64,000 bases of DNA from Cacajao melanocephalus (taxonomy: Eukaryota; Chordata; Mammalia; Primates; Pitheciidae): positions 32,162 through 96,161 of the forward strand of contig CAUYLG010021637.1 in assembly GCA_963573385.1 (NCBI GenBank). The letters are read 5' to 3'. The notes below the pieces were generated by a model. That model did no database searches, was not told where the DNA came from, and saw only the letters and a program-made list of their open reading frames with translations. A program made the translations under genes and the position numbers. Below, one piece after another: positions 14,961-28,301 of the stretch; the first letter of the stretch is position 1; each line of letters begins with the position of its first letter.

Positions 14961-15163
14961 CTCTAGAGGGTATTTAAACCCCAGAAGATTCTGTAACTGG
15001 GCTCTTGAGCTGCTTTCTCAGGCTGCTTCCACCCTGTGGAGTGTGCTTTGCTTTTCAATAAATCTCTGCTTTTATTGCTTCATTCTTTCCTTTCTTTCTT
15101 TGTGTGTTTTGTCCAGTTCTTTGTGCAAAACACCAAGAACCTGGACACCCTCCAGCAGTCACA
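14846..15163 (+). mobile_element. Solo ERV1-type LTR, 3' part
   Basis: It contains TATTTAAACCCC (TATA-like), TTCAATAAATCTCTGC with a polyadenylation signal, and a U5-like CACCAAGAACCTGGACACC that ends GTCACA at 15163. The family was not named with confidence. Three ~55-bp internal units recur across the two parts (see next entry). Confidence 0.65.
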
Positions 15164-15167
15164 CCAT

Positions 15168-15445
15168 CTGATATTCACCCTCCTTCTAAGTTCCTTCTGA
15201 AAAACTACCTCTTCCCTCACTCTTAGTTCCTTACTGTGACTTGCAGCATTTATCTTTGTTGCAGTCTCACATCTATTTCATGTTATTCTACTTTCTGGCT
15301 TCCCCACTAGAGTGTCAAGTAAGCCTTATAGAGGAGGAGCCCATGTTTTGTTTTGTTTGTTTTTTTACCATTTTATCCCCAACACTGATTACAGTGCCTG
15401 GCACATAATGAGTGCTCAATAAATAGTTATTGATTGAATGAGTGC
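15168..15445 (+). mobile_element. L2 3' end fragment
   Basis: CCACTAGAGTGTCAAGTAAGCC, then GGAGCCCATGTTTTG, then CAGTGCCTGGCACATAATGAG and TGCTCAATAAATAG with a final TTGAATGAG. This is the characteristic 3' end of L2. Confidence 0.75.
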
Positions 15446-16690
15446 ATCCTTCATCACAAAGCATAATGCTAATATAGAGAAGTCCTGACAATCCAGACTG
15501 ACTGGGGGGAAAGCCTGTCTAATGATATACAACAGATTGGAATTTTAATTTTAAAATAAATAATTTTTGATTATAAACATGCAAGTACCTTCAGTGTATG
15601 ATAGGTAAAGCCTTGGGTAAAATCGTGAAGCAGACATCAATTTCCCTTTTTTGTTTTCTTCACACTTTTCCTCCTCTTCAAGGACTTGGAGTCCTGTCAT
15701 TTTTCCAGTCTATCAAGACCCACAGGGTGTGACAAGAGTTGCTGAAACATCAGTATGTACTTCACTCAAGGTCTTCCATCTTGCTTGGCCGTTTCCATTT
15801 ATGTCTTTCTTGTTCAGAAAGGGAAAATTTTAAGACCTATGGAGAGGTCCATGTGGAGAAGAACTGAGGCCTCAGGCCACCAGGCATGTGTTAAGTCATC
15901 TTGGAAGAGCAAAGGTAGCTGTCTACTCTGGGTTTGTATATTAGCCCTGTGTTTCTGATGCTTTCACATTTCCAAGCCTTGCTAACCCTAGAGGGACAGC
16001 CCTTCCCAGGGCTAGTCAATTTTCAGATAGTGAAGGGCTCACCTACAAGTGTGTCTTTCAGATGCAAACTAACCAATTCAAAGCCCCTGCCCTCAACCAC
16101 TTCCTTTATGGAACTCTTACACTCTGTGTGGTCCTGAGTGGCATGGCATCGCCCATCTTCTTCGGAAGTGTAACCAACTGTCTTTTCAATGGCATCATCT
16201 CCTGATCTGTTGGCCTCACTATATCTGAATAATAATAAACCTACATTTGAAAACAGTGTGTTGACTAGAATGTTTAGTTAGGTAAGCATGACTTAGTTGA
16301 GGGTGAACTAATCAAGTTCCTTAGGGACACAAAGAAGAGCCATGTACATTCATCTTTGAGTGGAGAGGCTTATGGCCAAACGACAGGATAACTAAGGAGT
16401 CTGTGGAAATCACCACGTCATCCCGCAATCACCTTGAATCCCTTTGCTTTGAGATGAAGATGTGAGTAGGATTTCACGGAGAAGAAGTGAAGTATCTGAG
16501 GGATTCCCAGAGAAAAACCAGGGGCAAGGCCTGAAATGTAGGAATTCACTCAGGTGGTGACCCCAGACGTGATCAATGCCACAAAGACCAAGGGTAGATT
16601 TGTGACAGAAAGATCCTCAGACATTCCTTCAATTTCTACTACCACCTGTCAAGCCACCCACTTATCTAACACTCTTCAATATGCACAATT
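15446..16690. other. Mostly unassigned; possible degraded LTR pieces
   Basis: Around 15838-15905, CTATGGAGAGGTCCATGTGG resembles a short MLT1-type piece. Around 16190-16260 a TCTGAATAATAATAAACC signal suggests the end of a degraded LTR. Neither has confirmable edges, and nothing else was recognised. Confidence 0.3.
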
Positions 16691-16699
16691 GGCATTATC

Positions 16700-17735
<1,036 letters not shown>

Positions 17736-17747
17736 AACAGTTTATTT

Positions 17748-18047
17748 AATTTTGTTTTGTTTTGTTTTTGAGACGGAGTCTTGCTGTGTCACCCAGGCTG
17801 GAGTGTAGTGGTGCGATCTTGGCTCACCACAACCTCTGTCTCCCATGTTCAAGCGATTCTTGTGACTCAGCCTCCCAAGTAACTAGGATTACAGGCGTGT
17901 GCCACTACTGCCCGGCTAATTTTTGTATTTTTAGTAGAAACGGGCTTTTGCCATGTTGGCCAGGCTGGTTTCAAACTCCTGACCTCAGGTGATCCACCCG
18001 TCTCGATCTCCCAAAGCGCTGGGATTACAGGCATGAGCCTGTAACAC
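17748..18047 (-). mobile_element. Alu, antisense, with 12-bp TSD
   Basis: Full-length antisense AluS-like element flanked by AACAGTTTATTT at 17736-17747 and 18048-18059. The plus strand begins with a TTTTGTTTTG-type tail. Confidence 0.92.
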
Positions 18048-18067
18048 AACAGTTTATTTTTACCTTT

Positions 18068-18367
18068 TTATTTTTTAATTATTATTTTTTGAGATGGAGT
18101 CTCTGTTGCCTAGCCTGGAGTGCAGTGGGGTGATCTCCTCTTACTGTAACCTCCACCTCCCAGTTCAAGCGATTCTCCCACCTCAGCCTCCCAAGTAGCT
18201 GGGACTATAGTCGCCTGACAGCACGCCTGGCTAATTTTTTTTTTTTAAGTAGAAATGGGGTTTTACTATGTTGGCCAGGCTCTTTTCAAACTCCTGACCT
18301 CAAGTGATCTGCCCGTCTCAGCCTTCCAAAGTGCTGGGATTACGGGCGTAAGCCACCAAATCCAGCC
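18068..18367 (-). mobile_element. Alu, antisense, adjacent copy
   Basis: An older, more diverged antisense Alu only about 20 bp from the previous one. AGTTTA occurs at both ends (18051 and 18368), suggesting both elements used the same target neighbourhood. Confidence 0.88.
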
Positions 18368-19227
<860 letters not shown>

Positions 19228-19229
19228 CA

Positions 19230-20034
19230 CAAGTTTTATTTTGACATAATTTCACTTACAGAAAAGTTGCAAGAATAATACAAAGAATGGCCATATAAAC
19301 GCCACTCATAATTTCCAAGTGTTTACATTTTACATTTACTTTTTCCTTCCCTCTCTCTCACACACATATATACATGTATACACACACACACTTAATATGT
19401 ACATTTATATATTTAATTTTTTTCCTGAACCATTTTGAAGACCACTGCAGGCATGCTTCTTTCCTTTAAATACTTCAGTGAAAATTTCTAAGAAATAAGG
19501 ACATTCTCTTACATAACCACACTAATAATCACTAAAATCAGGCAATTTCCATGGACACTATACTGTTATCTAATCTATAGGCCTTATTCAAATTTTGCTA
19601 ATTATCTCAATAACGCCCTTTACAGGAAAAGAAAATTTCAGATCTTATAAAGCATTCAGTTGTGCTGTGTCTATAATCTCATTTAATCCTCAATACTTTC
19701 TTAGTCCTTCTTAGCCTTTCACAACATTGACATTTGTGAGTACAGGTTAGCTATTCTGTATAATGTTCTTTAGTTTGAGTTTGTGTTTTCCCGTGATTGG
19801 ACTCAGGTTACGCATTTTTGGCAGGAATAGCACAGAAATGATGTGTTCTGTGACTCAGAATGATCATATTGTGGGTCACATTTATGTCAGTTTGTCCCAT
19901 TTCTGGCGATGCTGAATTCAATCACTTGATTAAGGTCTTATATGATCAATTTCTCTACTATAAAGCTACTTACTATTTTCCCCTTTGCTGTGATGAAAAA
20001 CTTTGAGACTCTGTAAATATCCTCTTACTCCTGG
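19230..20034 (-). mobile_element. L1M 3' UTR fragment, antisense
   Basis: Motifs in order: AGTTGCAAGAATAATACAAAG, TTTTTTCCTGAACCATTTTG, GGACATTCTCTTACATAACC, AATCACTAAAATCAGG, TTTTTGGCAGGAATAGCAC, TTGAGACTCTGTAAATATCC. An imperfect CA/TA microsatellite sits at 19370-19393. Same family as 16700-17160 and 30889-31000. Confidence 0.7.
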
Positions 20035-20360
20035 TGCTAGGCAGAATGGCCTCCCAAAGATGGCCATGTCCTAACCCTGGAACCTGTGAATATGTTAGGT
20101 TACACGGCAAAGGGAGATAAAAGTTACAGATGGAATTAAGGTTGCTAATCAGCTATGAGGAAAATTATCCTGGTGGGTCCAAGGTAATCGCAAGGGTCCT
20201 TAAAAGTTCAAGAGGCCGGCAAAAGAATCAGAGTCAGAGACGGAGTTATAATGACAGAAACAAAATCAGAATTATGCAAAGTGAGAAGGACTTGACCCAT
20301 CATTGCTGGCTGTGAAGATGCAAGAAGGGGATCATGAGCCAAGAAACATGGGTGGCCCTG
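20035..20360 (+). mobile_element. MLT1-type LTR, part 1
   Basis: TGGCCTCCCAAAGATGGCC, GAACCTGTGAATATGTTAGG, AATTATCCTGGTGGGTCC, GACTTGACCCATCATTGCTG are the ordered marks of an old MaLR LTR. It is split here and resumes at 21630. Confidence 0.7.
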
Positions 20361-20511
20361 TTTGAAAATGTGGATTTTATTATTATTCAGATACAGTGAG
20401 GCCAACAGACCAGGAGATGATTTCTGTTGAAAACAGTTTGTTATACTCACAAATCCGAAGAGTAGGGACATGCCAAATTACTGGGGCTATATGAGGAGGC
20501 ACTGGGGTTGG

Positions 20512-20929
20512 TGTATTAGTTCGTTCTCACACTGCTATGAAGAAACACCTCAGGCTTGGCAATTTGTAAAGAAAACAGGTTTAATTAGTTCATGGTTTTT
20601 GCAGACTGTATAAGAAGCATGATGCTGTAACTGCTCAGCTTCTGGGGAGGCCTCAGGAAACTTACAATCATGATGGAAAGGGGGAGCAGGCATGTCACGT
20701 GGCCAGAGCAGGAGCAAGAGAGTGAGGGAGGAGGTACTACACATTTTTAAACAACCAGACCTCATGAGAACTCACTATCATGAAGACGATACCAAGGGGG
20801 ATGGTGCTAAACCATTAATGAGAAAACCGCCCCCGCAATCCAATCACCTCCCACCAGGCCCCAACTCCAACATTGGGGATTACATTTCAGTATGAGATTT
20901 GGGCAGGGACACATATCCAACCTATATTA
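20512..20929 (-). mobile_element. MSTA-type solo LTR (MaLR), antisense, with 5-bp TSD
   Basis: Begins TGTATTAGTTCGTTCTCAC and carries CAGCTTCTGGGGAGGCCTCAG, GGGGGATGGTGCTAAACCATT and TCACCTCCCACCAGGCCCC, all antisense MSTA marks. The target duplication GTTGG at 20507-20511 and 20930-20934 is exact. Confidence 0.92.
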
Positions 20930-21317
20930 GTTGGTCAAAAGGCAGAGAGTGCAAGGTGAAAACACGGGCAAGAGCCTTTATTGTGGTTTTCATGGGAAGA
21001 AATGGGTGAGGCAGTATAAGCAGGTTTAGATTGCCTAGTTTGAATCATTTCAGTGAACTCTGAGGTGTAAGAGCTATCTCTAGTGTCTGGTACCTGGCCT
21101 GGGTGATTAAAGCAGTGTAGTGGTGGCTCAGAGCGTCAGAACTCAATAGAGGAGGCAGTTGTGGGTATGGGCTTTGGATTAGTTGGTTTGCATTAGGAAG
21201 GCAAACTTGCAGGCAAATCCTCTATCTCTAGGGATTAGCTAGCCCTTGGAAGAGCTCCAGAGTCAGCAAGCCCCCAAGATAGCAAAGCATTGAAAATATA
21301 GAAAATAAAAATACACA

Positions 21318-21839
<522 letters not shown>

Positions 21840-23103
21840 ATATACTCCTCAAGCTTCCATCCATAATCTTAGTATCCATTGGTGATTCTTGCCTAAATCA
21901 ATTATTATTATGGCAGTAATTTTTCTTATCTCATTATTCCTTCGACTTAATAGATGGTTTTCTATTATAAGGACAAGCCTTTTTCCCCTTGCCTTTCCCC
22001 ACCATTTATTATATAAATATGGACATAAAAGTCCTTCTTTGTTCAATGGGCTGTATTCCTTTATTTTCATTATTGATTTTGATGCTCAAATTTTTCCTGA
22101 TTTCATCAGTAGGAACACCTATAAGCTGGCTTCTGTGTTTTTTTGACATGTCAGTTGGAAAATTTGCATGTGAAGGCCATGTAATGGAATTATTATTAAT
22201 CTTGTTAAGTATGACAATGGTATTAAAGTTATACAGGAGAATGTCCTCTTTCCTTGGGAGATATATTTAGGGGTGAAGTGTCAAATGGGTCAGCAGCTCC
22301 AAAACGGCGATGTTTTTATATGCTTTGTGCATATATGTCTGTGTGTTTGTGTCTGGAGAGAGAGAGAGAGAATTAGCGAATTTGGCAAGATGTCCAAATG
22401 ATCAAATCTAGGTGGAGGATAACCAAGTGTTTATTGTGTTATTCTTTCAATTTTTCTGCATGCTTAAAATTTTTTACAATAGATTTTAGGGAAAAATAAT
22501 GCAAACAAAGAAAAATCGCCTGAAAAACAGCTGATTCATTGTTCTCAGAATATAATTGTGCACATAGCATACACTTCGTGATCTTCCCCTTAGGTCCAGG
22601 GTACAAGAAGAATAATTTTTTTAATGAATATTTTATAGTGTCATCTTAAATCTGGCTTCTGTGATTTAATTAAATAGAAAGTTTGCCCATAAAGTGCCTG
22701 AAAGCAATGACCTCATTAAAGTATGTAAACGCTGTTCCTCAGATCTCATTTACACTTTTTTATTTGTTCTTATGGACAAAGTTATTTTATAATCCAATCC
22801 CTGTCTAAATCACCATAAGTTTTAGATTAGCAATGACCCATAAGGGAGTTTTAATATGTAGTTTATAGAAATCTACATTCCAATGAAAATCTAACCAAGG
22901 GGGAATGAAAATGCAATGCAAAGCTTATTAAATGATTTGAAGTTTCTTCTACCCAGTTTTTCAGAGCTTTTTATACATGCCTCATACGTTTATAATCATT
23001 GAAGTTTGGCAGGTACAGAGAGCTGATATGAAGTGTTTTAAGAAAACTGATGAAGGAACGATCCAGACAGCTGCCCTGTGGTAGCTTTAAAACAGGTCAA
23101 CAA
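21840..23103. other. Unique AT-rich sequence with a short GA repeat
   Basis: About 1.26 kb without a recognised repeat apart from (GA)n at about 22356-22371. The part at 22500-23000 has several homeodomain-type cores (TTTAATTAAAT, ATAAAGT) and no mobile DNA. Confidence 0.45.
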
Positions 23104-23578
23104 ATTTTTTGAAACTTCTCCCCTTCAAGCGTGGAGACTCATTCTCTTCCACTTGAGCATGGGCTAGACTTAATGACTCACTTCTAACTAACAGAATATG
23201 GTAGCAGTGGTGGTGTGTGACTTCGGAGACTGGTTGGTTTCAGCCTGGCATCTTCCCCCTTGCTGTCTCTCTTATAGCCACCATGCCATGAAGACACTCA
23301 AGCGGCCCCATGAAAAGGTCCACTTGGGGAGGAACTGAGACCTCTTGCCAACAACCATGTAAGTAACCCATCTTGGAAGAAGATCCACCAACTCCAGTCA
23401 AGTCTTCAGATGACTGTAGCCCCAGCCAATATCTTGACTGCAACCTCATGAGAGCCTGAGCCAGAACCACACAGCTAAGCTGCTCCTGAACTCCTGACCC
23501 TCAGAAACTGAGATAATAAATGTTTATTATTTTGAACCACAATATTTTTGGGTAATTAGTTGCAAGGCAATAGATAAC
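23104..23578 (+). mobile_element. MaLR/MLT1-like solo LTR
   Basis: CATGAAGACACTCAAGCGGC, GATGACTGTAGCCCCAGCC, CTTGACTGCAACCTCATGAG, GAGATAATAAATGTTTATTA and the end ATAGATAACTAATACAG are ordered LTR marks including the polyadenylation signal. Confidence 0.7.
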
Positions 23579-23884
23579 TAATACAGGCTCTCACAGTGTC
23601 ATTATTAGGGTCCAGTCAGCATGCTTTAGGATCTAGGAGTTTTTTTCCTCTCATCCATAATCCAACAGCAATATAAGGCATCATATAAGAAAAAGACACT
23701 AAAGAGACTTCCCTCCTGGATTCTCCTGGTCTTGGAGGATGTAACATTTGACTCTTCATTTCTTCCCTGCTGAGTCTGAAGGGCTTTTGCTTGAAGTAAT
23801 TTGCCATTTTGGGGGAGGAACACTATTTGGCTAGCGTGTGTTTTAGTGGCAGAAAGTCCCTTAGGAAATGAATAAACCTAGAGT

Positions 23885-23990
23885 CTCCAAGTCACTTAAT
23901 AAAGGATTGCATTTAATCCTGCAACAATCCTGTGATGTAGGCACTACTTGCCTGATTTTAAAGCTAAGGAAATTGAAGTATTATGTGTCA
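23885..23990 (+). mobile_element. MIR fragment
   Basis: TTTAATCCTGCAACAATCCTG, TGTAGGCACTACTTGCC and AAGCTAAGGAAATTGAAG follow the MIR core. Confidence 0.6.
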
Positions 23991-24189
23991 GGGATATACA
24001 CAAATCTGGGGGAATATTAAAGGTCTCGGAGGCTGTCTTCATAAATATCCAGTTACTTCTGCATCATGGAAGAGAGGAAAAAAGAAAGACATTAAGAAGG
24101 GAACAGATATAATGTACTGAGTATGGGGAGAAAGGTATTCTCTTTGCTCCCAAATGAGAGAATTATTTCCTGAAAGGCTAGTTGAAGGT

Positions 24190-24560
24190 CTAATCAAGTT
24201 GACATGATCCACAATCCCCAAATCCCGCGAGGCCTTGGAAACCCAGCCAGCCTAGGCCTGAACAATGAGCCTCCACATGGCTACTTTCCTTTGAACTTCT
24301 GCTTCCTTTGAACAAAGTAGCAGAGGGTCTTGAAGGGCAAAAGTGGCTGATTTCTATGTTTTCAAAGACTCTGGGAGCTGAGGAATGAAAAGGGATGTTT
24401 GTAGCTTTATGTTGTGTCAGGAATTTGATAATCACCATCTGGGGATGTTATATGACATGGTTGAACCTGACCAGACACTCCAGACATGGTAGTCTGTTGT
24501 CAGTACTACAGCAAAAGGACATTCACTATTCTGGCCAAGTTTTGAGAAGGAATGTATCAG
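24190..24560. other. Unique sequence, no feature seen
   Basis: No gene or repeat recognised. Confidence 0.4.
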
Positions 24561-24564
24561 TGAT

Positions 24565-24690
24565 TTGAGGTCAAACAGAGCCTTGTCACTCCTTTAGTCC
24601 TGGTTCTGCTACTAACTGGTTGTGTCCCTTCACTCTGAATCTTGGTTTCTTTAACCACACATGTAGATAAAGTGTTTTCTCAGATTTTTC
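24565..24690 (-). mobile_element. MIR fragment, antisense
   Basis: CTGGTTCTGCTACTAACTGG, TGTGTCCCTTCACTC, TTGGTTTCTTTAACC is the antisense MIR pattern. Confidence 0.6.
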
Positions 24691-24791
24691 TTAGCTCCGA
24701 CATTTTAGGATGGCATGATTCCTCCAGGAAGCGCCAAAAGGCTCCAGTTCCACAAAGTAAATGGATCCTACTTGTTTTATTTAGGTACCCC

Positions 24792-25127
24792 TGTCTGAGG
24801 CGTTTGAACCAGAGTGACTCCATCTTGAATAGGGGCTGGGTAAAATAAGGCTAAGACCTGCTGAGCTGCATTCCTAGCAGTGTAGGCATTCTAAGTCACA
24901 GGATGAGATAGGAGGTCAGCACAAGATATAGGTCATAAAGCCCCTGGTGATAAAATAGGATGCGGTAAAGAAGCCGGCCAAAACCCACCAAAACCAAGAT
25001 GGCGATGAAAGTGACCTCTGGTCATCCTCACTGCCCATTATGCGCTAATTATAAGGTATTAGCATGCTAAAAGACACTCCCACCAGTGCCATGACAGTTT
25101 ACAAATGCCACAGCAATGTCAGGAAGC
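24792..25127 (+). mobile_element. 3'-truncated ERV LTR
   Basis: Starts TGTCTGAGGCGTTTGAACC and carries AGTCACAGGATGAGATAGG, AAAACCCACCAAAACCAAG and ATGACAGTTTACAAATGCC. This is a well-conserved ERV1-type U3. It stops at GTCAGGAAGCTAC, before the expected TATA and polyadenylation parts, where an AT-rich block takes over. Confidence 0.7.
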
Positions 25128-25205
25128 TACTCTCTCTATATAATATATAATTATTCTACATATATAATAATAATTATTATCAGAATAATTCTTCTGATTA
25201 ATGTT
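25128..25205. repeat. AT-rich low-complexity block
   Basis: TATATAATATATAATTATTC and TAATAATAATTATTATC give an AT-rich, partly self-complementary stretch at the broken end of the LTR. Confidence 0.8.
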
Positions 25206-25583
25206 GTGGTAGATTTCACAGTCTTTTAAAACATACGGTGAAATCCATATTTAAGGAAACTGAATAATTCTGAGTAGGGCATTTTGGAAATAATTTCTCT
25301 TTGAAAGCAGATTGGGCAACCTGAACACTAACAAAGAGTGCTGGGAAAAGGAATACCTTTTTTTGTGACTTAGTTATTAATGCGAAGTCAATATAGATAC
25401 AAGAAATATTTACTTTTAACTTCCCCAAAGTGACAAAAAATAAACAACCATTTAAGGTGAAAAAACACTGGTGGCTTTTCTCCAGAAAGTCCTAATGTGC
25501 ATCTTCATTTTAGTTTAATGGGTTCCTAGTAAAAATGACAGAAACACTGAGCTAGGCTTCTGTGGTTATTTAAAATTATCTTG

Positions 25584-25872
25584 CTATGAACTTTGTATGA
25601 TGACAAGTGTTCTCTATCTATCTGTGACATCCAGTATAGTAGTCCCTAGCCACATGTGGTTATGTACTTGAAATGTGGCTAGTGTGACCTGAAAACTGAT
25701 TTTTAATTTCAATTTTAATTAATATATATTGAAATTCAAATAGCCACACGTATTTAGTGGCTACTGTATTGGATAATACTAGCCACATTTCAAGTATATA
25801 ACCACATGTGGCTAGGGACTATATACTGGATGTCACAGATATAGAACACTTCTCATCATACAAAGTTCACAG
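25584..25872. repeat. Large inverted repeat built on a MER3-like element
   Basis: Left arm 25584-25683 and right arm 25778-25872 are reverse complements at roughly 90% identity, with a spacer of about 94 bp. The left arm plus spacer read as a hAT-Charlie MER3-like element (TAGCCACATGTGG, TGAAATGTGGCTAG, GTGGCTACTGTATTGGA). The right arm repeats the left arm's private changes, for example CCCTAGCC and GGTTAT(G/A)TACTTGA, so it looks copied from it. Confidence 0.9.
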
Positions 25873-25883
25873 TCTTGATACGC

Positions 25884-26626
25884 TGAAAATGTCTTTGCAA
25901 AAATTATAACTGAGGAAATTATGACAGTGAAAGAGATCAGACCTAACCAACTCCATCTTGCTTCTAACCTTTATGTTGTTCTTGTTCATTCCTGGGTGTA
26001 GGCCAACTAACCTTGGAAAAGAATTTAATTTATGGTTTGACTCTGAAACAAAACTGATAATAGCCCTTTCCTGGAAAAACAAAACAAAACAAAAAAACCG
26101 TTCTTGCCTGGGGACCAGTCTGCCTTCGAAGGACTAACAAATTAGCTACAAGATGAGAAATTGCCATTTAGGGGCCATGCAGCCTGCAGCTGCAAGAGTC
26201 TGAACATCCCCAAATTGCTCCTGGGGATAACATCACTACTGTAAAACCTAAGATAAGTGCTTGAAATATTTTGCAAAGCCTGTACTCCATGCACCAGCTG
26301 ACACCACCCAAACTGGTAATCTGGCTCCACCAGTTCCGTGATGGCACCCAGGAACAGAAGATGGCAAGAAAAACTCACTTTGACCCCCTTTGATTTCATC
26401 TCCAACCGGACCAATCAGCACTCCCCACTTCCTGAGCCCCTACCCGCCAAATTATCCTTAAACACTCCGATCCTGGAATGCTCGGAGACTGATTTGAGTA
26501 ATAATAAAACTCCGGTCTCCTTCACAGGTGGCTCTGTGTGAATTACTCTTTCTCCATTGCACTTCCCGTCTTGATAAATCAGCTCTGTCTACGCAATTGG
26601 TAAGGTGAACCCATTGGGCAGTTACG
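25884..26626 (+). mobile_element. Solo ERV LTR (ERV1-like, possibly LTR8), sense
   Basis: Same family as 420-1120 in the opposite orientation. Shared marks: CTTTGCAAAAAT near the start, CCTAACCAACTCCATCTTGC, GATAACATCACTACTGTAAAA, GACCAATCAGCACTCCC, AATAATAAAACTCCGGTCTCC, and an end at GGGCAGTTACG. TG...(C)G termini with the last base changed. No clear target duplication. Confidence 0.72.
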
Positions 26627-26669
26627 TCACTGGTACTTTGACATGTTGTTTCTCATTCATATTTTTTGA

Positions 26670-26790
26670 AGCATGGACTCTGGTCAGACTAACTGGGTAC
26701 AAATCTTTGCTTCCCTCCTTACTAGCTGTGTGACACTGACCAAGTGACTTCACCTCTCAGATCCTGATAGCAGTAACTACTGCACGTGGA
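26670..26790 (-). mobile_element. MIR fragment, antisense
   Basis: TTACTAGCTGTGTGACACTG, CAAGTGACTTCACCTCTC is the antisense MIR core. Confidence 0.7.
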
Positions 26791-26799
26791 AATGAGGTG

Positions 26800-27224
26800 G
26801 AATGAGGTGGATAGGGCCTAGCTGATTCCTGACCCTATGATCTTTACTGAGTGAAAGGTCAGATGATGTCACAGAGAAGAGCTGGGCACCTGGTAGCTAA
26901 GGTTATATCACTCCAAAAGGTGTGTGATTTTTCTTTTTAATCTTTGCTCTCTGGGGCTATGGTGATCTCTTGAAAGAAACTCAGCAGGAAGGAGGAAGGA
27001 GTCTGGGCTCCCTGCCCCAGGGGGCTGCAGCAGTCGCTATCCCCACGGGCTAAGCTGGCAACTGGGGTGAACTGCAGACCATCACCAGGAACAGTTCAAA
27101 GCCTTTGCCCATTTGAAGCCAAGGCTGTCTCCTCAGTCCCTGCTCCCAGGGTCTCTGACCTTGTTCCTGCTGTATGTGCTCAACTTGGGTTAGGATGACA
27201 AGGCATTACAAACATCAGTAAGAC
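26800..27224. other. Unique, GC-richer sequence
   Basis: About 26990-27180 is somewhat GC-rich (CCCTGCCCCAGGGGGCTGCAG), but CpG is scarce and no coding frame stands out. Confidence 0.4.
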
Positions 27225-27395
27225 CTGCACTATTGTGAGTTCCTCACATGCAGTATCTCACTTAATCCTCGAAAGAACCCTGAGATGTGGCATGGTTTTC
27301 ACTCTCAGTTTGCTGTTGAGGAATATGAAGCTCAGTGAGGTTAAATTGCTAAGGCCACACTGTCGCTAACAAGTAGAGCTGGAATCAAGCCAGGA
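27225..27395 (+). mobile_element. MIR
   Basis: TCACTTAATCCTCGAAAGAACC, TGAGGAATATGAAGCTCAG, GGTTAAATTGCTAAGGCC, AACAAGTAGAGCTGGAATC show a nearly complete MIR. Confidence 0.8.
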
Positions 27396-27400
27396 GCTAA

Positions 27401-27671
27401 TTTTATTTTTTAGATGAGTCTCGCTCTGTCACCCAGGCTAAAGTGCAGCGGCACAATATTGGCCTACTGCAACCTCTGCCTCCCAGGTTCAAGTGATTCT
27501 CCTGCCTCAGCCTCCTGAGTAGCTGGGATTACAAGCATGCACCACCAAGCCCGGTGGAGACAGTGTTTCACCTTGTTGACTAGGCTGGTCTTGAACTCCT
27601 GACCTCAAGTGATCTGCCTGCCTTGGCCTCCCAAAGTGCTGGGATTACAGGCAAGAAGCATCACGCCTGCC
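27401..27671 (-). mobile_element. Alu, antisense, with small internal deletion
   Basis: Antisense Alu in which the usual CTAATTTTTGTATTTTTAG linker is missing between CCAAGCCCGG and TGGAGACAGTG, a loss of about 20-25 bp. Confidence 0.88.
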
Positions 27672-27833
27672 TCTGACCCACCATATGACCCACCCCAGAT
27701 TCTGATTAACACTTTTGGCCAGTACCTTGGGGTAATCCTATATTTTTGATCTGATTTGCAAATCGTGCTTTGAGAAACATGACCCAAATTCTCCTCATTC
27801 TGAAAAGAATTCCAGAGTAGAGTTGCCTTAAAC

Positions 27834-27902
27834 CAGAGGTTCTCAACTAGGGGTGATTTTGCCCCCCAGGGGACATTTGGCAATGTCTAGAGACATTTCT
27901 GG
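27834..27902 (+). mobile_element. MER5A-like hAT-Charlie fossil, part 1
   Basis: Starts CAGAGGTTCTCAACTAGGGG and GATTTTGCCCCCCAGGGG. It is interrupted after GACATTTCTGG by an LTR and resumes at 28302. Confidence 0.85.
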
Positions 27903-28297
27903 TGTTAGTAAGTCTGGCCCAAATCTGCCTCCTTACATATTTTAAGTTTGGCCTAAAGGTTTTTCCGTACATAGTGAACTGTAATCTAACTTGATATGTA
28001 AACAGACTAACCTACCCTAGTACCAATCACAGAGTTTCAGCCAATCACGGGCAGCCAACTGTTCAAACCCTGTTCAAATAAGGCAAACACGGTGCTATAA
28101 AACCAATCCAGCAGTTTCTGTACCTCACTTCTGTTTTCTGTGTGTCACTTTCCTTTTTCTGTCCATAAATGTTATCTAACCATGTGGCAAACCTGGAGTC
28201 TGAACCTATTGTGGTTCTGCGGGCTCCCTGATTTTAGAATTGTTCTTTACTCAGTTAAACTCTGTTAAATTTAGTTTGTATAAAGTTTCTTTTAACA
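27903..28297 (+). mobile_element. Solo LTR inserted in MER5A, with 4-bp TSD
   Basis: The 395-bp element starts TGTTAGTAAG and ends CTTTTAACA. Exact 4-bp duplication CTGG at 27899-27902 and 28298-28301. Removing one copy restores MER5A. A TATAAAACCAATCC promoter-like motif (near 28095) and CAATCACAGAG/CAATCACGGG boxes are present. The family is unnamed here; 4-bp duplications are typical of gammaretroviral integration. Confidence 0.85.
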
Positions 28298-28301
28298 CTG
28301 G

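Noticed and set aside
26990..27180. CpG island or promoter
   Set aside because: The stretch is GC-richer, but CpG dinucleotides are few and no promoter motif set is present.
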